40,646 nucleotides of DNA from Paracoccaceae bacterium (GTDB lineage: Bacteria > Pseudomonadota > Alphaproteobacteria > Rhodobacterales > Rhodobacteraceae), in the NCBI GenBank assembly GCA_029242355.1, contig JAQWUC010000071.1, positions 1 to 40,646 on the forward strand, read 5' to 3'. The notes beneath the pieces are model-generated. The model worked only from the letters and a program-made list of their open reading frames with translations. It was not told the DNA's origin and did not search any database. Position numbers and translations under genes: made by a program. Shown in pieces: positions 1 through 10,346 of this stretch. Position 1 is the first letter of the stretch; each line of letters begins with the position of its first letter.

Positions 1-79
1 GAAGACTCGATTTAATTGTCATATTCCATGTTGAAAATCAGTTTAAGGCCTTACCTTCAAATTTCTAATTAATCGCTTT

Positions 80-1498
80 TTATGATCCCATAATCGCTTT
101 TACTTCAAGAAACTCTTCTAATCCCCATTCAGCTTTTTCACGGCCATTCCCTGATTTTTTGAAGCCTCCAAAGGGGGCATCAGAACCGCCACTAGCGTAA
201 TTGAGGTGAATTTGACCTGCATTTAAATTACGAGCAAAATACATTAGTTTATCATTATCCTTTCCAGTGACATATGCTGCGAGTCCATATTCGCTATCGT
301 TAGCAATCGATACTGCTTCTTCGTCTGTTTCATAAGGGATTATGGATAGAACAGGACCAAATATTTCTTCTTGGGCAATTTCCATATCATTAGACACATT
401 TCCAAAGATTGTGGGCTTAACAAAATATCCTTTTTCAAGGCCGTCGGGCTTTCCAATTCCACCTGTTACAAGCGTTGCGCCACTTTGTAGTCCTGATTTT
501 AAAAGTTCTTGAACTTTGTTAAATTGAGTTTCGCTCACTAATGGTCCAATATCAGTGCTTTGTAATTTTGGATCTCCAGTTGTCATAGAAGCTACTGCTG
601 ATTTTGCTATTTCTAATGCTTCATCATGTCGATTAGCTGGTACGAGCATTCGAGTTGGGGCATTACAAGACTGCCCCGTGTTGGACATACAACCGGAAAC
701 TCCTCTTGTTACTGACTCGGTAAATGTAGCATCATCTATGATTATATTAGGCGATTTACCTCCAAGTTCTTGGCTCACCCTTTTTACTGTTTTTGCAGAT
801 GCAGTGGCGACAGCAATACCGCCTCGAGTTGAGCCAGTAAATGACATCATATCTATCCCTTTGTGATTTGACATTGCTTCGCCAACAATTGGGCCGTAAC
901 CATGCACCATATTATATATGCCTGCTGGAGCTCCTGCCTCATGAATTATTTCTGAAATAATAATTGCTGATAGTGGGGCTATTTCACTTGGTTTTAAAAC
1001 GGCTGTACAACCAGCTGCGATACATGGAGCCAATTTTGAAACAACTTGATTTATTGGCCAATTCCATGGCGTTATTAAGCCACAAACACCTATTGGTTCT
1101 TTTCTGATGATGATGTTGTTATGAGTATATTCAAATTTTTGTTCTTCGAGTACTCGGATAGCTGTTTTTAAATGAGCCATTCCAACACTTGCTTGAGCCC
1201 CGCTTGCTAAAGTGATTGGCGCTCCCATTTCGGTCATAATAGCGTTTGCAATTTCGGCGAACCTTTTCTTATAAATATTCCTTATCTCTGTAAGAAGCTC
1301 AAGCCGTTCCTTAACGGTTGTTTTGGAAAAGGAGTTGAAAGCTCGGCGCGCTGCGCTTACGGCGTTATCTACATCTTCTGCAGATCCAATACTTATCTTT
1401 CCAATACTTTCTTCGGTAGCGGGATTTATTACATCAAGTGTTTCTGGCTTTACAGGATCTACCCATTCACCATTTATATAAAATTGGGATAAGTTCAT
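80..1498 (-). CDS. NAD(P)-dependent aldehyde dehydrogenase family protein
   Basis: 472-aa ORF; ALDH motifs PWNWPINQ, FTGSTRGG, QELGGKSPNI, catalytic-Cys segment NTGQSCNAPTR, EEIFGPVL; AGGAGAGATCAG-ATG ribosome-binding site. Confidence 0.95.
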   Translation of the reverse strand: MNLSQFYINGEWVDPVKPETLDVINPATEESIGKISIGSAEDVDNAVSAARRAFNSFSKTTVKERLELLTEIRNIYKKRFAEIANAIMTEMGAPITLASGAQASVGMAHLKTAIRVLEEQKFEYTHNNIIIRKEPIGVCGLITPWNWPINQVVSKLAPCIAAGCTAVLKPSEIAPLSAIIISEIIHEAGAPAGIYNMVHGYGPIVGEAMSNHKGIDMMSFTGSTRGGIAVATASAKTVKRVSQELGGKSPNIIIDDATFTESVTRGVSGCMSNTGQSCNAPTRMLVPANRHDEALEIAKSAVASMTTGDPKLQSTDIGPLVSETQFNKVQELLKSGLQSGATLVTGGIGKPDGLEKGYFVKPTIFGNVSNDMEIAQEEIFGPVLSIIPYETDEEAVSIANDSEYGLAAYVTGKDNDKLMYFARNLNAGQIHLNYASGGSDAPFGGFKKSGNGREKAEWGLEEFLEVKAIMGS

Positions 1499-1655
1499 CT
1501 GATCTCTCCTAAATTAGTTATGTGTTTTGAGTTTCAGTATTATTTCTTTTAAATTTAACTTTGTGTATCGCGGTTAATTAAGCTGATGTCTAGTTTAAAT
1601 TAAGTTAACATGCCACTAGCCTTAAAATATTTGGTGATTTAATTTAATTTAGTAA

Positions 1656-2423
1656 TTAATCGGCAGTCCAACCTCCATCAACTATTATCGAGGTGCCCGT
1701 CACAAGATTTGACGTGTCTGATGCTAAGTATACTGCTGCTCCCATAATATCTTCAACTTCTCCGGCTCTGCCAAGCTTAATTTTGTTTAAGATCCATTCT
1801 TTTTTTTCTGGATCATCAAAACTTGGTTTTGTTAATGGAGTTAATATAAAAGTTGGGCATATAGTATTTATTCTGATTTTATTCTTTCCTAGTTCAATAG
1901 CCATTGCTTTAGTAAATCCTTCGACTGCAAATTTTGAGGCGCAATATACAGATCGTTCAAGACCTCCAACATGAGCCATTTGAGATGAAATATTGATAAG
2001 GGACCCACTTTTATTGTTATTAATTAGCCCTTTTGCAATAGCTTGAGTTAGAAAATAGGCACCACGTAGATTCACACTCATTACGGCATCAAAATCACTT
2101 GGAATAGTCTCTAATGAGGAAGTATGTCGCGCCTGTCCTGCACTATTTAACAAAATATCAAAAGGACCGTTTTGTAAAATTTTTTCAGCAGTTTGTTGAA
2201 CATTAGTTATGTCCAATGGTAAAACTTTTGAAGTCCAGCCTTTTGAGGTTATATAGTTACTTACTTCTAAAAGGTCTTTTTTGTTCCTCGCAGCCAAAGT
2301 AACTTCCGCTCCTTTTTCAGCAAAAGCAATTGCGCAACCCAAACCTATGCCTGAAGAGGCTCCAGTCACTAAAGCTCTCTTGCCGTCCAGGCGAAAAGAA
2401 GGTGTTTTAGGGAATAACTTCAT
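1656..2423 (-). CDS. SDR-family oxidoreductase (3-oxoacyl-ACP reductase / gluconate 5-dehydrogenase-like)
   Basis: GASSGIGLG nucleotide-binding motif, YCASK catalytic motif, C-terminal VDGGWTAD; start placed at internal Met (MKLFPKTPSF) because the longer ORF overlaps cysQ. Confidence 0.9.
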   Translation of the reverse strand: MKLFPKTPSFRLDGKRALVTGASSGIGLGCAIAFAEKGAEVTLAARNKKDLLEVSNYITSKGWTSKVLPLDITNVQQTAEKILQNGPFDILLNSAGQARHTSSLETIPSDFDAVMSVNLRGAYFLTQAIAKGLINNNKSGSLINISSQMAHVGGLERSVYCASKFAVEGFTKAMAIELGKNKIRINTICPTFILTPLTKPSFDDPEKKEWILNKIKLGRAGEVEDIMGAAVYLASDTSNLVTGTSIIVDGGWTAD

Positions 2424-2461
2424 GTTTTTCAATTTCTTTCTATTATTACTTTTAATTAGAA

Positions 2462-3229
2462 TTATTCTTGATAAGAACCCCACCCAATGAAAGCTCCATT
2501 TTTGTAAGAGCATTTTCCATAAACAAAATTTGATAAATCAGGATTTGTTGTTTTTCCTCCTGCCGCCCTAAGAATAGCATCTCCTGCCGCAGTGTCCCAT
2601 TCCATTGTTGGACCAAATCTAGGATAAACATCAGCTTGCCCACTTGCAACAAGGCAAAACTTCAGAGACGAACCTATCGAGGTAGTATCAGTTATTTTAT
2701 GTTCTTTTAGCCAATTATTCGTTTCCTTATCTCTATGAGATGCGCTTGCCAACGCAATAATTTCAGAATTTTTTGGTTTTCCAACACAAATTTTTGTTTT
2801 TTCACCATCAGTATATTCCCAGGCCCCAGATGATTTACAACCATAAAACAAACGACCAAGCGCTGGTGCAAAAACAATCCCCATAGTAGGGACATTACTT
2901 TCGATGAGTCCTATATTAACAGTAAAACTACCCAGACCATCTTTTTTCAAAAATTCTTTAGTTCCATCTAAAGGGTCAACCAAGAAAAATTGTCTAGGTG
3001 GAATTTTTGAATGACTAGCAACATTTTCTTCAGAGATAACAGGTATTTCTGGGATTAGTTTTTTAAGTTCTTTAAGTATTATTCTTTCAGCGCCTTTATC
3101 GGCTTCAGTCACAGGAGAGCCATCTTTTTTAAAGTCTTTCTTTGCATCTGATTGATAAATATCCATAATCCTTTTCCCAGCGCGTAGAACGCATGGCGTA
3201 AGATTATTTATGAGTTCCACTAGATTCAT
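2462..3229 (-). CDS. cysQ: 3'(2'),5'-bisphosphate nucleotidase (inositol monophosphatase superfamily)
   Basis: [11 protein letters not shown] and [16 protein letters not shown] signatures; overlaps the end of cysNC by 4 nt. Confidence 0.92.
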   Translation of the reverse strand: MNLVELINNLTPCVLRAGKRIMDIYQSDAKKDFKKDGSPVTEADKGAERIILKELKKLIPEIPVISEENVASHSKIPPRQFFLVDPLDGTKEFLKKDGLGSFTVNIGLIESNVPTMGIVFAPALGRLFYGCKSSGAWEYTDGEKTKICVGKPKNSEIIALASASHRDKETNNWLKEHKITDTTSIGSSLKFCLVASGQADVYPRFGPTMEWDTAAGDAILRAAGGKTTNPDLSNFVYGKCSYKNGAFIGWGSYQE

Positions 3230-5100
3230 ATTTTATATTCTAAATAGGATAATATTTGAGTAACGCTCTGGTTTATATTTTTTGTTCTTGTTTTAATGTG
3301 AATTTCAGGTTTATTTGGCTTTTCGTAAGGTGAGTCTATACCTGTAAAGTTCTTTAATTCTCCAGACCGAACTTTTTTATAAAGACCTTTGGGATCCCTC
3401 GCTTCACATATTTCTAAAGAAGTATCAATAAATATTTCAATAAATTCGTCTTCATTAAATAGTGCTCGTGCCATATTACGTTCTGCTTTGAATGGAGAGA
3501 TAAAGCAGGCTAAGACTATGAGGCCTGCATCAACCATTAGATTACCAACTTCGGCGACACGTCGGATGTTTTCAACACGGTCTTGATCGGTAAAACCTAA
3601 ATCTTTGTTGAGACCGTGCCGAAGGTTATCACCATCAAGTAAGTAAGTAAAATTACCACGAGCTACTAATGCTTGTTCTAATTTATCGGCAATTGATGAT
3701 TTTCCTGCACCTGATATTCCGGTAAACCATAAAATAAGTGGCTTCTGTTTAAAACTTTGTGCTCGAATTTCTTTATTAACTTTCATGTTATGCCACTTAA
3801 CATTGGATGCTCTGCGCAGGGGGAAATCAATCATACCTGCTCCAACGGTAGCTTTGCTTTCTCTATCAATTAAAACGAAAGATCCAGTAAACTTATTATT
3901 TATGTAACTATCAAAAGCAACTGACTGTGATAGTGAAAGTTTGCAGTATCCAATCTCATTCATAAAAAGTGTTTTTGCGGCATGCTTATTTAAGGTATTT
4001 ATGTCAATTTTGTGTTCTAAACTGATAATTTGTGCTCTCGTTTGCGATGTAGCAAAACGTATGTCATAGGTTCTTTCTGGGAGTAAATCAGTTCTATCCA
4101 TCCACACAATGTGAGCTGCTAATTTATCTGCTAAGTGTGGTGGATTTATATTTCCTGCAATCATATCACCACGGCTTATATCAACTTCAGGATATAATGT
4201 TATTGTAATCGATTTTCCAGCTTGGGTAGCTTGAACCTTCCCATTTGGTTCATATATCTCGGATATTTTAGTTTTTTCAAGAGATGGAAAAACTGTTACA
4301 TCGTCACCTACGGATATTGAACCTGACTGCAGAAGGCCTGAGAATCCTCGAAAATTTGGGTTTGGTCTGTTGATCCACTGTATTGGAAATCGTGGAGGCT
4401 GCTTTAACAAGACATTGGTAATATTAACGGTTTCCAAGCAGTTTAAAATTGTTGGACCTGAATACCAAGCTATTTTTTTGCTCAATTTAGTTACACCATC
4501 ACCATGAAGTGCTGAAATCGGAATTGTGATAACCTTTAATTCTGAAAGTATTTTAGTGTATGATTCATATTCTCTTTGAATAGATAAAAACTTTTCTTCA
4601 TTGTAATCAAGTAAGTCCATTTTATTAATAGCCAATATAACAGTTTTAATTCCTAATAGATGGATTATTGTCGTATGTCTTTTGGTTTGTTTCGAGATTC
4701 CTCTTTTCGCATCAATGACAATAATAGCTAAATCAACATTAGATGCACCAGTGACCATATTTCGTGTATATTGTTCGTGTCCAGGGGTATCTACAGCAAT
4801 AAATTTCCGGCGCGAAGTTTCAAAAAATCGATAGGCAACGTCAATTGTAATGCCTTGCTCTCGTTCTGCCTGAAGCCCGTCCACTAGAAGAGCAAGATCA
4901 AGATTTTTGCCTTGCGTGCCATAACGATTTGATTCAATTTGTGATTGAGATAGTTGGTCATCCATAATGGATTGAGAATCATAAAGAAGTCGACCAATTA
5001 GTGTTGACTTTCCATCATCTACCGAACCACAAGTTAGAAAGCGAAGTTGAGTCTTTTTGGCGAGAGTTGAAGTTACAACTTTTGGTGATGGCTCAGTCAT
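3226..5100 (-). CDS. cysNC: Bifunctional sulfate adenylyltransferase subunit 1 / adenylylsulfate kinase (CysN-CysC fusion, NodQ-type)
   Basis: N-terminal GTPase [35 protein letters not shown]-terminal APS kinase [27 protein letters not shown]. Confidence 0.96.
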   Translation of the reverse strand: MTEPSPKVVTSTLAKKTQLRFLTCGSVDDGKSTLIGRLLYDSQSIMDDQLSQSQIESNRYGTQGKNLDLALLVDGLQAEREQGITIDVAYRFFETSRRKFIAVDTPGHEQYTRNMVTGASNVDLAIIVIDAKRGISKQTKRHTTIIHLLGIKTVILAINKMDLLDYNEEKFLSIQREYESYTKILSELKVITIPISALHGDGVTKLSKKIAWYSGPTILNCLETVNITNVLLKQPPRFPIQWINRPNPNFRGFSGLLQSGSISVGDDVTVFPSLEKTKISEIYEPNGKVQATQAGKSITITLYPEVDISRGDMIAGNINPPHLADKLAAHIVWMDRTDLLPERTYDIRFATSQTRAQIISLEHKIDINTLNKHAAKTLFMNEIGYCKLSLSQSVAFDSYINNKFTGSFVLIDRESKATVGAGMIDFPLRRASNVKWHNMKVNKEIRAQSFKQKPLILWFTGISGAGKSSIADKLEQALVARGNFTYLLDGDNLRHGLNKDLGFTDQDRVENIRRVAEVGNLMVDAGLIVLACFISPFKAERNMARALFNEDEFIEIFIDTSLEICEARDPKGLYKKVRSGELKNFTGIDSPYEKPNKPEIHIKTRTKNINQSVTQILSYLEYKI

Positions 5101-6002
5101 TAAAAGTAGCCTTCTTGTTTTTTTCTCTCCATTGCACCAATTTGGTCATGGTCAATTAGTCTGCCTTCTCTTTCTGATTTTTGAGAGTTTTGTAATTCGT
5201 AAATTATTTCGTCAATTGTGGTTGCATTCGACTCAATTGCAGCTGTAAGTGGATAGCAACCGAGTGTTCTAAAACGGACTTTAATATTTTCTATTTTTTC
5301 CTCTGGCTTGATTTGTAAACGGTCATCATCAACCATTATTAATTGTTCATTTTGTCTCACGATTGGTCTCATTGCTGCAAAATATAATGGAACAATTGGA
5401 ATCTCATTTAAACCTATATATTGCCAAATATCTAGTTCTGTCCAATTTGATAGTGGGAAAACTCGAACAGTTTCATCTTTTTTAAGTTGAGTGTTAAAGT
5501 GCAACCAAAGTTCTGGCCTTTGATTTTTTGAGTCCCATGAGTGAGTCCTTGATCGGAAGGAAAATATGCGCTCTTTAGATCTTGATTTTTCTTCATCTCT
5601 TCTTGCCCCACCGATTGCAGCATCAAATCTATGCAATTTTAGCGCTTGTTTCAAAGCCTCTGTTTTCATTATATCAGTGTGCATTTTAGAGCCATGAGTT
5701 TGTGGGTTGATTCTTCTTTTTAAACCGTCCTGATTAACATGAGTTATTAATGATACGTTGAGATCTCTCGCTGTTTTATCACGAAAATGGATCATTTCTT
5801 TAAATTTCCATTTCGTGTCCACATGAAGTAATTTAAAGGGAAGAGATCCAGGCGAAAAGGCTTTTAATGCTAGATTAAGCATCACAGCAGAGTCTTTTCC
5901 TATAGAGTACATCATTACAGGGTTTTCAAAAGAAGCGACGACTTCACGCAAAATATAAATGCTTTCTGCTTCAAGTTTTTCAAGATGAGATATTTCTTTC
6001 AT
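5100..6002 (-). CDS. cysD: Sulfate adenylyltransferase subunit 2
   Basis: PP-loop [41 protein letters not shown]; 1-nt overlap with cysNC. Confidence 0.96.
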   Translation of the reverse strand: MKEISHLEKLEAESIYILREVVASFENPVMMYSIGKDSAVMLNLALKAFSPGSLPFKLLHVDTKWKFKEMIHFRDKTARDLNVSLITHVNQDGLKRRINPQTHGSKMHTDIMKTEALKQALKLHRFDAAIGGARRDEEKSRSKERIFSFRSRTHSWDSKNQRPELWLHFNTQLKKDETVRVFPLSNWTELDIWQYIGLNEIPIVPLYFAAMRPIVRQNEQLIMVDDDRLQIKPEEKIENIKVRFRTLGCYPLTAAIESNATTIDEIIYELQNSQKSEREGRLIDHDQIGAMERKKQEGYF

Positions 6003-6187
6003 TTTATTGAGATCACTTGTTTAAAATAATTAATTGGAAATAAATTTAAATACATGTTTACCATATCTCATATCAAGTAATGAATGTCATCTGATAACTG
6101 TTCAAATTGAATGAAGTGTTGGGTGGTATTTTATATTTATTAAAATTCTAAATAATAATATAGGTAAAAAAATTTTATGAGGATTTT

Positions 6188-7729
6188 ATGAAACATAGAG
6201 AGGGTGGTCGGTTAGGTAATATAAATCGTAGAAAACGAAATTTGATTGATCAAATGCCCTGGAGGTTGCCTAGAAATATAGATAAGCCAATAGAACCTTT
6301 AGATCAATCTGGCGTTGAATCTATTCATAATGGCGCAATGAAAATATTAAGTGACATTGGCATTGAATTTCTTAATCCAAAAGCTTTAGAAATATTTAAG
6401 AAAGCTGGTTGTATTATTAACGAACAAAATGTTCGAATTGATAAAGATCTTGTTATGGAGATGGTCGATTTGGCCCCAAGTACTTGGACCATAACACCTC
6501 GTAACAAATCTAAAGAACTAATTGTTGGAGAGAATTTTTTATTATTTGGGAATGTTTCATCACCACCTAACTATTGGGATTATGGAATGAACAAAAAAGT
6601 TTCTGGAACAAGAGAGCAATGTCAAAATCTTTTAAAACTAAGTCAATATTTTAATTGTATACATTTCATTGGGGGATATCCGGTGGAGCCTATTGATCTT
6701 CACCCAAGTATCCGTCACTTGGATGTTCTTTACGATAAATTAACATTAACTGATAAAGTATGTCATGCTTACTCTTTGGGAAAAGAGCGTGTCGAAGATG
6801 TCATGGAAATGGTTCGGATAGCAGGTGGTCACTCGTATAACGAATTTGAGTCAAACCCAAAAATGTATACAAATATTAATTCTACATCACCTCTTAAGCA
6901 TGACTACCCAATGATTGATGGTTGGATAAGATTGGCCAAAAGGAATCAGGGCTTGATAGTAACACCTTTTACCTTAGCTGGTGCTATGGCGCCTGTTACT
7001 ATGGCGGGTGCAGTTGCGCAGTCAATAGCAGAGGCGCTATGTGTTGTTGTTTTGGCGCAACTTGTTCGTCCTGGTGCGCCGTGCGCTGTCGGAACATTTA
7101 CGTCTAATGTAGATATGAAAACGGGCGCGCCAGCCTTTGGAACACCTGAGTATATGCGAGCGACTCAAATGACAGGGCAACTTTGTCGCTTTTATAATCT
7201 ACCTATGCGATCATCAGGTGTGTGTGCGGCAAATGTTCCAGACGGTCAGGCTATGTGGGAAACATCTAATAGTCTTTGGGCGGCTGTGCAATCAGGAACT
7301 AATCTTGTTTATCATGCTGCGGGTTGGCTTGAGGGAGGGCTTATTGCCAGTCCAGAAAAGTTTATTATGGATTGTGAAGTTTTGCAACAGATACAAAGAT
7401 ATATGGAACCTGAGGTGTGTGCAACGACAGTAGATGCAATTGCGTTAGATACAATTAAAGAGGTCGGAAATGATGGTCATTTTTTTGGAGTCCAGCATAC
7501 TCAAGATAGATACACTACGGCATTTTATCAGCCCTTCTTATCAGATTGGACCAACTATGAAGGGTGGGAACTGGGAGGCGGTAAGTGGACAGCAGAACGT
7601 GCACATTTATTGTTTAAGGAAATAGTTTCTGATTTTGAACCACCTTTTTTAGATAATGCCATACATGATGAATTAATAGAGTTCGTAGAACGTAGAAAAA
7701 GAGAAGGAGGAGCTCCTACAGACTTTTAA
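6188..7729 (+). CDS. Trimethylamine methyltransferase (MttB) family protein, non-pyrrolysine form
   Basis: 513-aa COG5598-like protein (AMKILSDIGIEFLNPKAL, GTPEYMRATQMTGQLCRFYNLP, AAGWLEGGL); continuous reading frame with no internal TAG. Confidence 0.85.
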   Translation: MKHREGGRLGNINRRKRNLIDQMPWRLPRNIDKPIEPLDQSGVESIHNGAMKILSDIGIEFLNPKALEIFKKAGCIINEQNVRIDKDLVMEMVDLAPSTWTITPRNKSKELIVGENFLLFGNVSSPPNYWDYGMNKKVSGTREQCQNLLKLSQYFNCIHFIGGYPVEPIDLHPSIRHLDVLYDKLTLTDKVCHAYSLGKERVEDVMEMVRIAGGHSYNEFESNPKMYTNINSTSPLKHDYPMIDGWIRLAKRNQGLIVTPFTLAGAMAPVTMAGAVAQSIAEALCVVVLAQLVRPGAPCAVGTFTSNVDMKTGAPAFGTPEYMRATQMTGQLCRFYNLPMRSSGVCAANVPDGQAMWETSNSLWAAVQSGTNLVYHAAGWLEGGLIASPEKFIMDCEVLQQIQRYMEPEVCATTVDAIALDTIKEVGNDGHFFGVQHTQDRYTTAFYQPFLSDWTNYEGWELGGGKWTAERAHLLFKEIVSDFEPPFLDNAIHDELIEFVERRKREGGAPTDF

Positions 7730-7738
7730 TTTGTTAAA

Positions 7739-8617
7739 TTAGCTTTTATTAAAGTTAATCTGTGTAATTGTAATGCCGCTGATAACAACTATCGCACCAG
7801 CTGCTTGAAGCCAGTTCCACTCATAACCAATTAAAAAAAGTATGAGCATTACGTAAAAAGGATTAATATTTAAATGGAAAGACGCTGTTCCAATGCCAAG
7901 CTCATTTACGCTTTTGATCCATAGTATTTGTGAGATAGCTAATCCAAAGCCTGCGTAAATAATGAATAAATAAATATATTCAATTTTTATTTGGGGTATG
8001 GATGTGGCTCCAAGTTTAAAACTCATACAAAATAGATATATTAAAAAACTAAATCCGACCATTCCGAGCGTTGTTATCGAAGTTCTTGCCAATATGCTTA
8101 TTTCTGGCAAATACTTTACTGTAGCCCTTGATCCCCAAGCAAAGAATGTCACTGCCAATAAACCAATAATTAACCCTAAATTAAATTTTACGTTTGTTAG
8201 AGTCTTTTCTAGAATAACTATGCTGCCGATTATTACGAGTGTTAAACCAAGAATGAATTTTTTTGTAATACGTCTTTTGTCTAAAAGTATTTCAAGGAAA
8301 ATAGCTGCTAAGGGCATTAGGGCGGCTGCAAAGGCGGCAGTAAACGTTGTAGTTAAAACTTGTGTAATCACAAGAAGGACAGAACCAAATCCATATCCAA
8401 TAGCTCCTACCATAAAACCACGCGACCAACTTACCAAAGAAATGGTTTCAAAACCTTCTTTTAAGATCCAAATAGATAAAATTAGAATAAATGCAATTAT
8501 GTTTCTGACCAATACTACAGAAACAAAGCCCCAGTCATTTAAAAGTATTTCTAGGGCTGGAAAGCCTATTGCGAATGAAAGAACAGCTAATGCGCAAGTA
8601 ATATTTGATTTAAGCAT
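7739..8617 (-). CDS. EamA/DMT-family transporter
   Basis: About 10 hydrophobic segments in two repeats; EamA-type ending (WNWLQAAGAIVVISGITI). Confidence 0.85.
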   Translation of the reverse strand: MLKSNITCALAVLSFAIGFPALEILLNDWGFVSVVLVRNIIAFILILSIWILKEGFETISLVSWSRGFMVGAIGYGFGSVLLVITQVLTTTFTAAFAAALMPLAAIFLEILLDKRRITKKFILGLTLVIIGSIVILEKTLTNVKFNLGLIIGLLAVTFFAWGSRATVKYLPEISILARTSITTLGMVGFSFLIYLFCMSFKLGATSIPQIKIEYIYLFIIYAGFGLAISQILWIKSVNELGIGTASFHLNINPFYVMLILFLIGYEWNWLQAAGAIVVISGITITQINFNKS

Positions 8618-8667
8618 TTTTTTAAGGATTCATAATTTTTTTGCAAAATAAAAGTTATCTGATTAAC

Positions 8668-8692
8668 CAATGTTTAAATAAAAATAACATTG
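8668..8692. repeat. Inverted repeat CAATGTT-11nt-AACATTG
   Basis: Exact 7-bp arms in the spacer between the two tandem EamA genes. Confidence 0.35.
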
Positions 8693-8737
8693 TCTTGCAT
8701 ACAAGCGACAAACAAGTCGTATTTGGGCAATTAAGAC

Positions 8738-9640
8738 TTACAGGGGTTTAAATTTTTCGGTAATAAATATTCCACTTAAGACCAATACAAGAGAAAAAAT
8801 ATGAAAGATGAAAATTTGCTCTGATAAAAATATAATTGCCATAAGGGCCGTAAAAACTGGTACTAAATTCACGTAAAGACCAGCTCTGTTTGCGCCAATT
8901 AATTCAACACCACGCATAAAAAACGTCTGAGCTAAAATTGATGGAAAAATTATACAGTAGAGTATTAATGCTCCTCCCCTGATTCCTGGCCAAACTAATT
9001 GACCATTAATAAACTCCACAAAGATTCCAATGCAGAGCGTTAATGAAGCAAAAAATGAGAAGAAAACAAACATAACTGTCGGAGGCATATTTATACGGTT
9101 TGTTAATCCTAAAGTATAACCAGCATAGCAAAAACAACCCATTAACATAATTATATCGCCATAGTTAAATCTTAAATCTAATATTGTTTGTATGGAACCT
9201 TTTGAAATTAGTAATATCGCGCCCAGAAGGGAGAGTAAAAGACCAATGCCTTGTTCTTTTGAAATAGAATTTCCCAGAATCGTTAGACCTAGTATCATAA
9301 CTAAAGCTGGTATAAAGCTTTGGGTAATTCCCAAATTAATTGCAGTTGTATAGTGGGCTGCAATAATCAGGCAAATTGTGAAGCCAGCCAGACCAATACC
9401 GCCCATAACCGAAACCCATGGCAAGCGCTTTTTAACTGAGGGTATATATTTTTGCACGTCTGACCAAAGAAAAATTGTTAGAATGATAAAACAGCCAATC
9501 CAACGAAATCCCATGAGTAACATTGGCGAAATTTCATCAATTGAAAGTTTCAGTGCATTTGCATGACCGGCCCACATAAGAGTAGTCATAGTTAGGAGAC
9601 TATGAGGACGTGACCAAATTAAATTTAATAGTCTTTTCAT
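8738..9640 (-). CDS. EamA/DMT-family transporter
   Basis: Start MWAGHANALKL and FRWIGCFIIL; 10 TM-like segments; C-terminal half FFMRGVELIGANRAGLYVNLVPVFTALMAIIFLSEQ typical of EamA. Confidence 0.9.
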   Translation of the reverse strand: MKRLLNLIWSRPHSLLTMTTLMWAGHANALKLSIDEISPMLLMGFRWIGCFIILTIFLWSDVQKYIPSVKKRLPWVSVMGGIGLAGFTICLIIAAHYTTAINLGITQSFIPALVMILGLTILGNSISKEQGIGLLLSLLGAILLISKGSIQTILDLRFNYGDIIMLMGCFCYAGYTLGLTNRINMPPTVMFVFFSFFASLTLCIGIFVEFINGQLVWPGIRGGALILYCIIFPSILAQTFFMRGVELIGANRAGLYVNLVPVFTALMAIIFLSEQIFIFHIFSLVLVLSGIFITEKFKPL

Positions 9641-9680
9641 TAGGTGCTTTCTAATCTGGTATCAATTCTTCAAATTATGA

Positions 9681-9694
9681 ATATGACGTCATAT
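9681..9694. promoter_or_regulatory. Candidate operator: perfect 14-bp palindrome ATATGACGTCATAT
   Basis: Exact palindrome in the divergent gap between EamA transporter (8738..9640 -) and DUF924 gene (+). Confidence 0.4.
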
Positions 9695-9781
9695 AATTAA
9701 AATTCTTTTGTTACAAGCTCATGCGAGTATTAAAGTTTTTCAACTATTGTTGATTAGCAGTTAAATTTTTTGGGAGAGACA

Positions 9782-10333
9782 ATGCATAATAAAGTTATAA
9801 GATTTTGGTTTGTTGAGACTAGCTTTGATAAGTGGTTTCAAAAAGATGACAATTTTGATCAATTAATTAGGATTAAATTTTGGAATCTTTATAATGATTG
9901 TGTGGATAATCAATTAAATGACTGGCAAAGGTCTGCAATGTCATGTCTTTCACTAATTATAATTTTGGATCAATTTTCGAGAAACTTGTTTAGGAATAGT
10001 GCAAAAGCGTATGATCAAGATTTTAAAGCGTTGAAAATTTGTTACGCAGCGATTGAAAATAATTATATAGAACAATATGATCTCAATCAGACGTTATTTT
10101 CTTTATTACCCCTTGTTCACAGTGAAAATCTTGAGTCTCACTTATTAGCTGAAAAGATGTGCAAGGAGTTTTTAATAAATCATCCCAATTACGATTTTAT
10201 TAGTAAATCTTGGCATGATCATAAGCTTGCTATTGAAAAGTTTGGTCGTTATCCGCATCGTTGTGGGGTTTTTGGTTTAAAAAACACAAAGGAAGAAAAA
10301 TTATATTTGAGTGGCTCTAATTCATCGTGGTAG
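9782..10333 (+). CDS. DUF924 family protein
   Basis: VIRFWF...WFQKDDNFDQLIRIKF, IIILDQFSRNLFRNSAKAYDQD, FGRYPHRCGVFG; ATG at 9782 with GGGAGAG upstream preferred over TTG at 9770. Confidence 0.85.
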   Translation: MHNKVIRFWFVETSFDKWFQKDDNFDQLIRIKFWNLYNDCVDNQLNDWQRSAMSCLSLIIILDQFSRNLFRNSAKAYDQDFKALKICYAAIENNYIEQYDLNQTLFSLLPLVHSENLESHLLAEKMCKEFLINHPNYDFISKSWHDHKLAIEKFGRYPHRCGVFGLKNTKEEKLYLSGSNSSW

Positions 10334-10346
10334 CGTTTGAGGGATT

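Noticed and set aside
555-866. 103-aa plus-strand ORF opposite the aldehyde dehydrogenase
   Set aside because: Shadow of the ALDH gene; a stop-free antisense frame is common here.
6003-6187. Riboswitch (SAM-type) between cysD and the mttB-like gene
   Set aside because: No recognisable conserved core or paired helices; the spacer is simple AT-rich sequence.
6188-7729. Possible pyrrolysine-containing MttB
   Set aside because: The frame reads through to TAA at 7727 without an in-frame TAG, so no pyrrolysine is needed.
7998-8651. 217-aa plus-strand ORF
   Set aside because: Antisense to a clear EamA transporter; composition is that of a shadow ORF and no recognisable motif.
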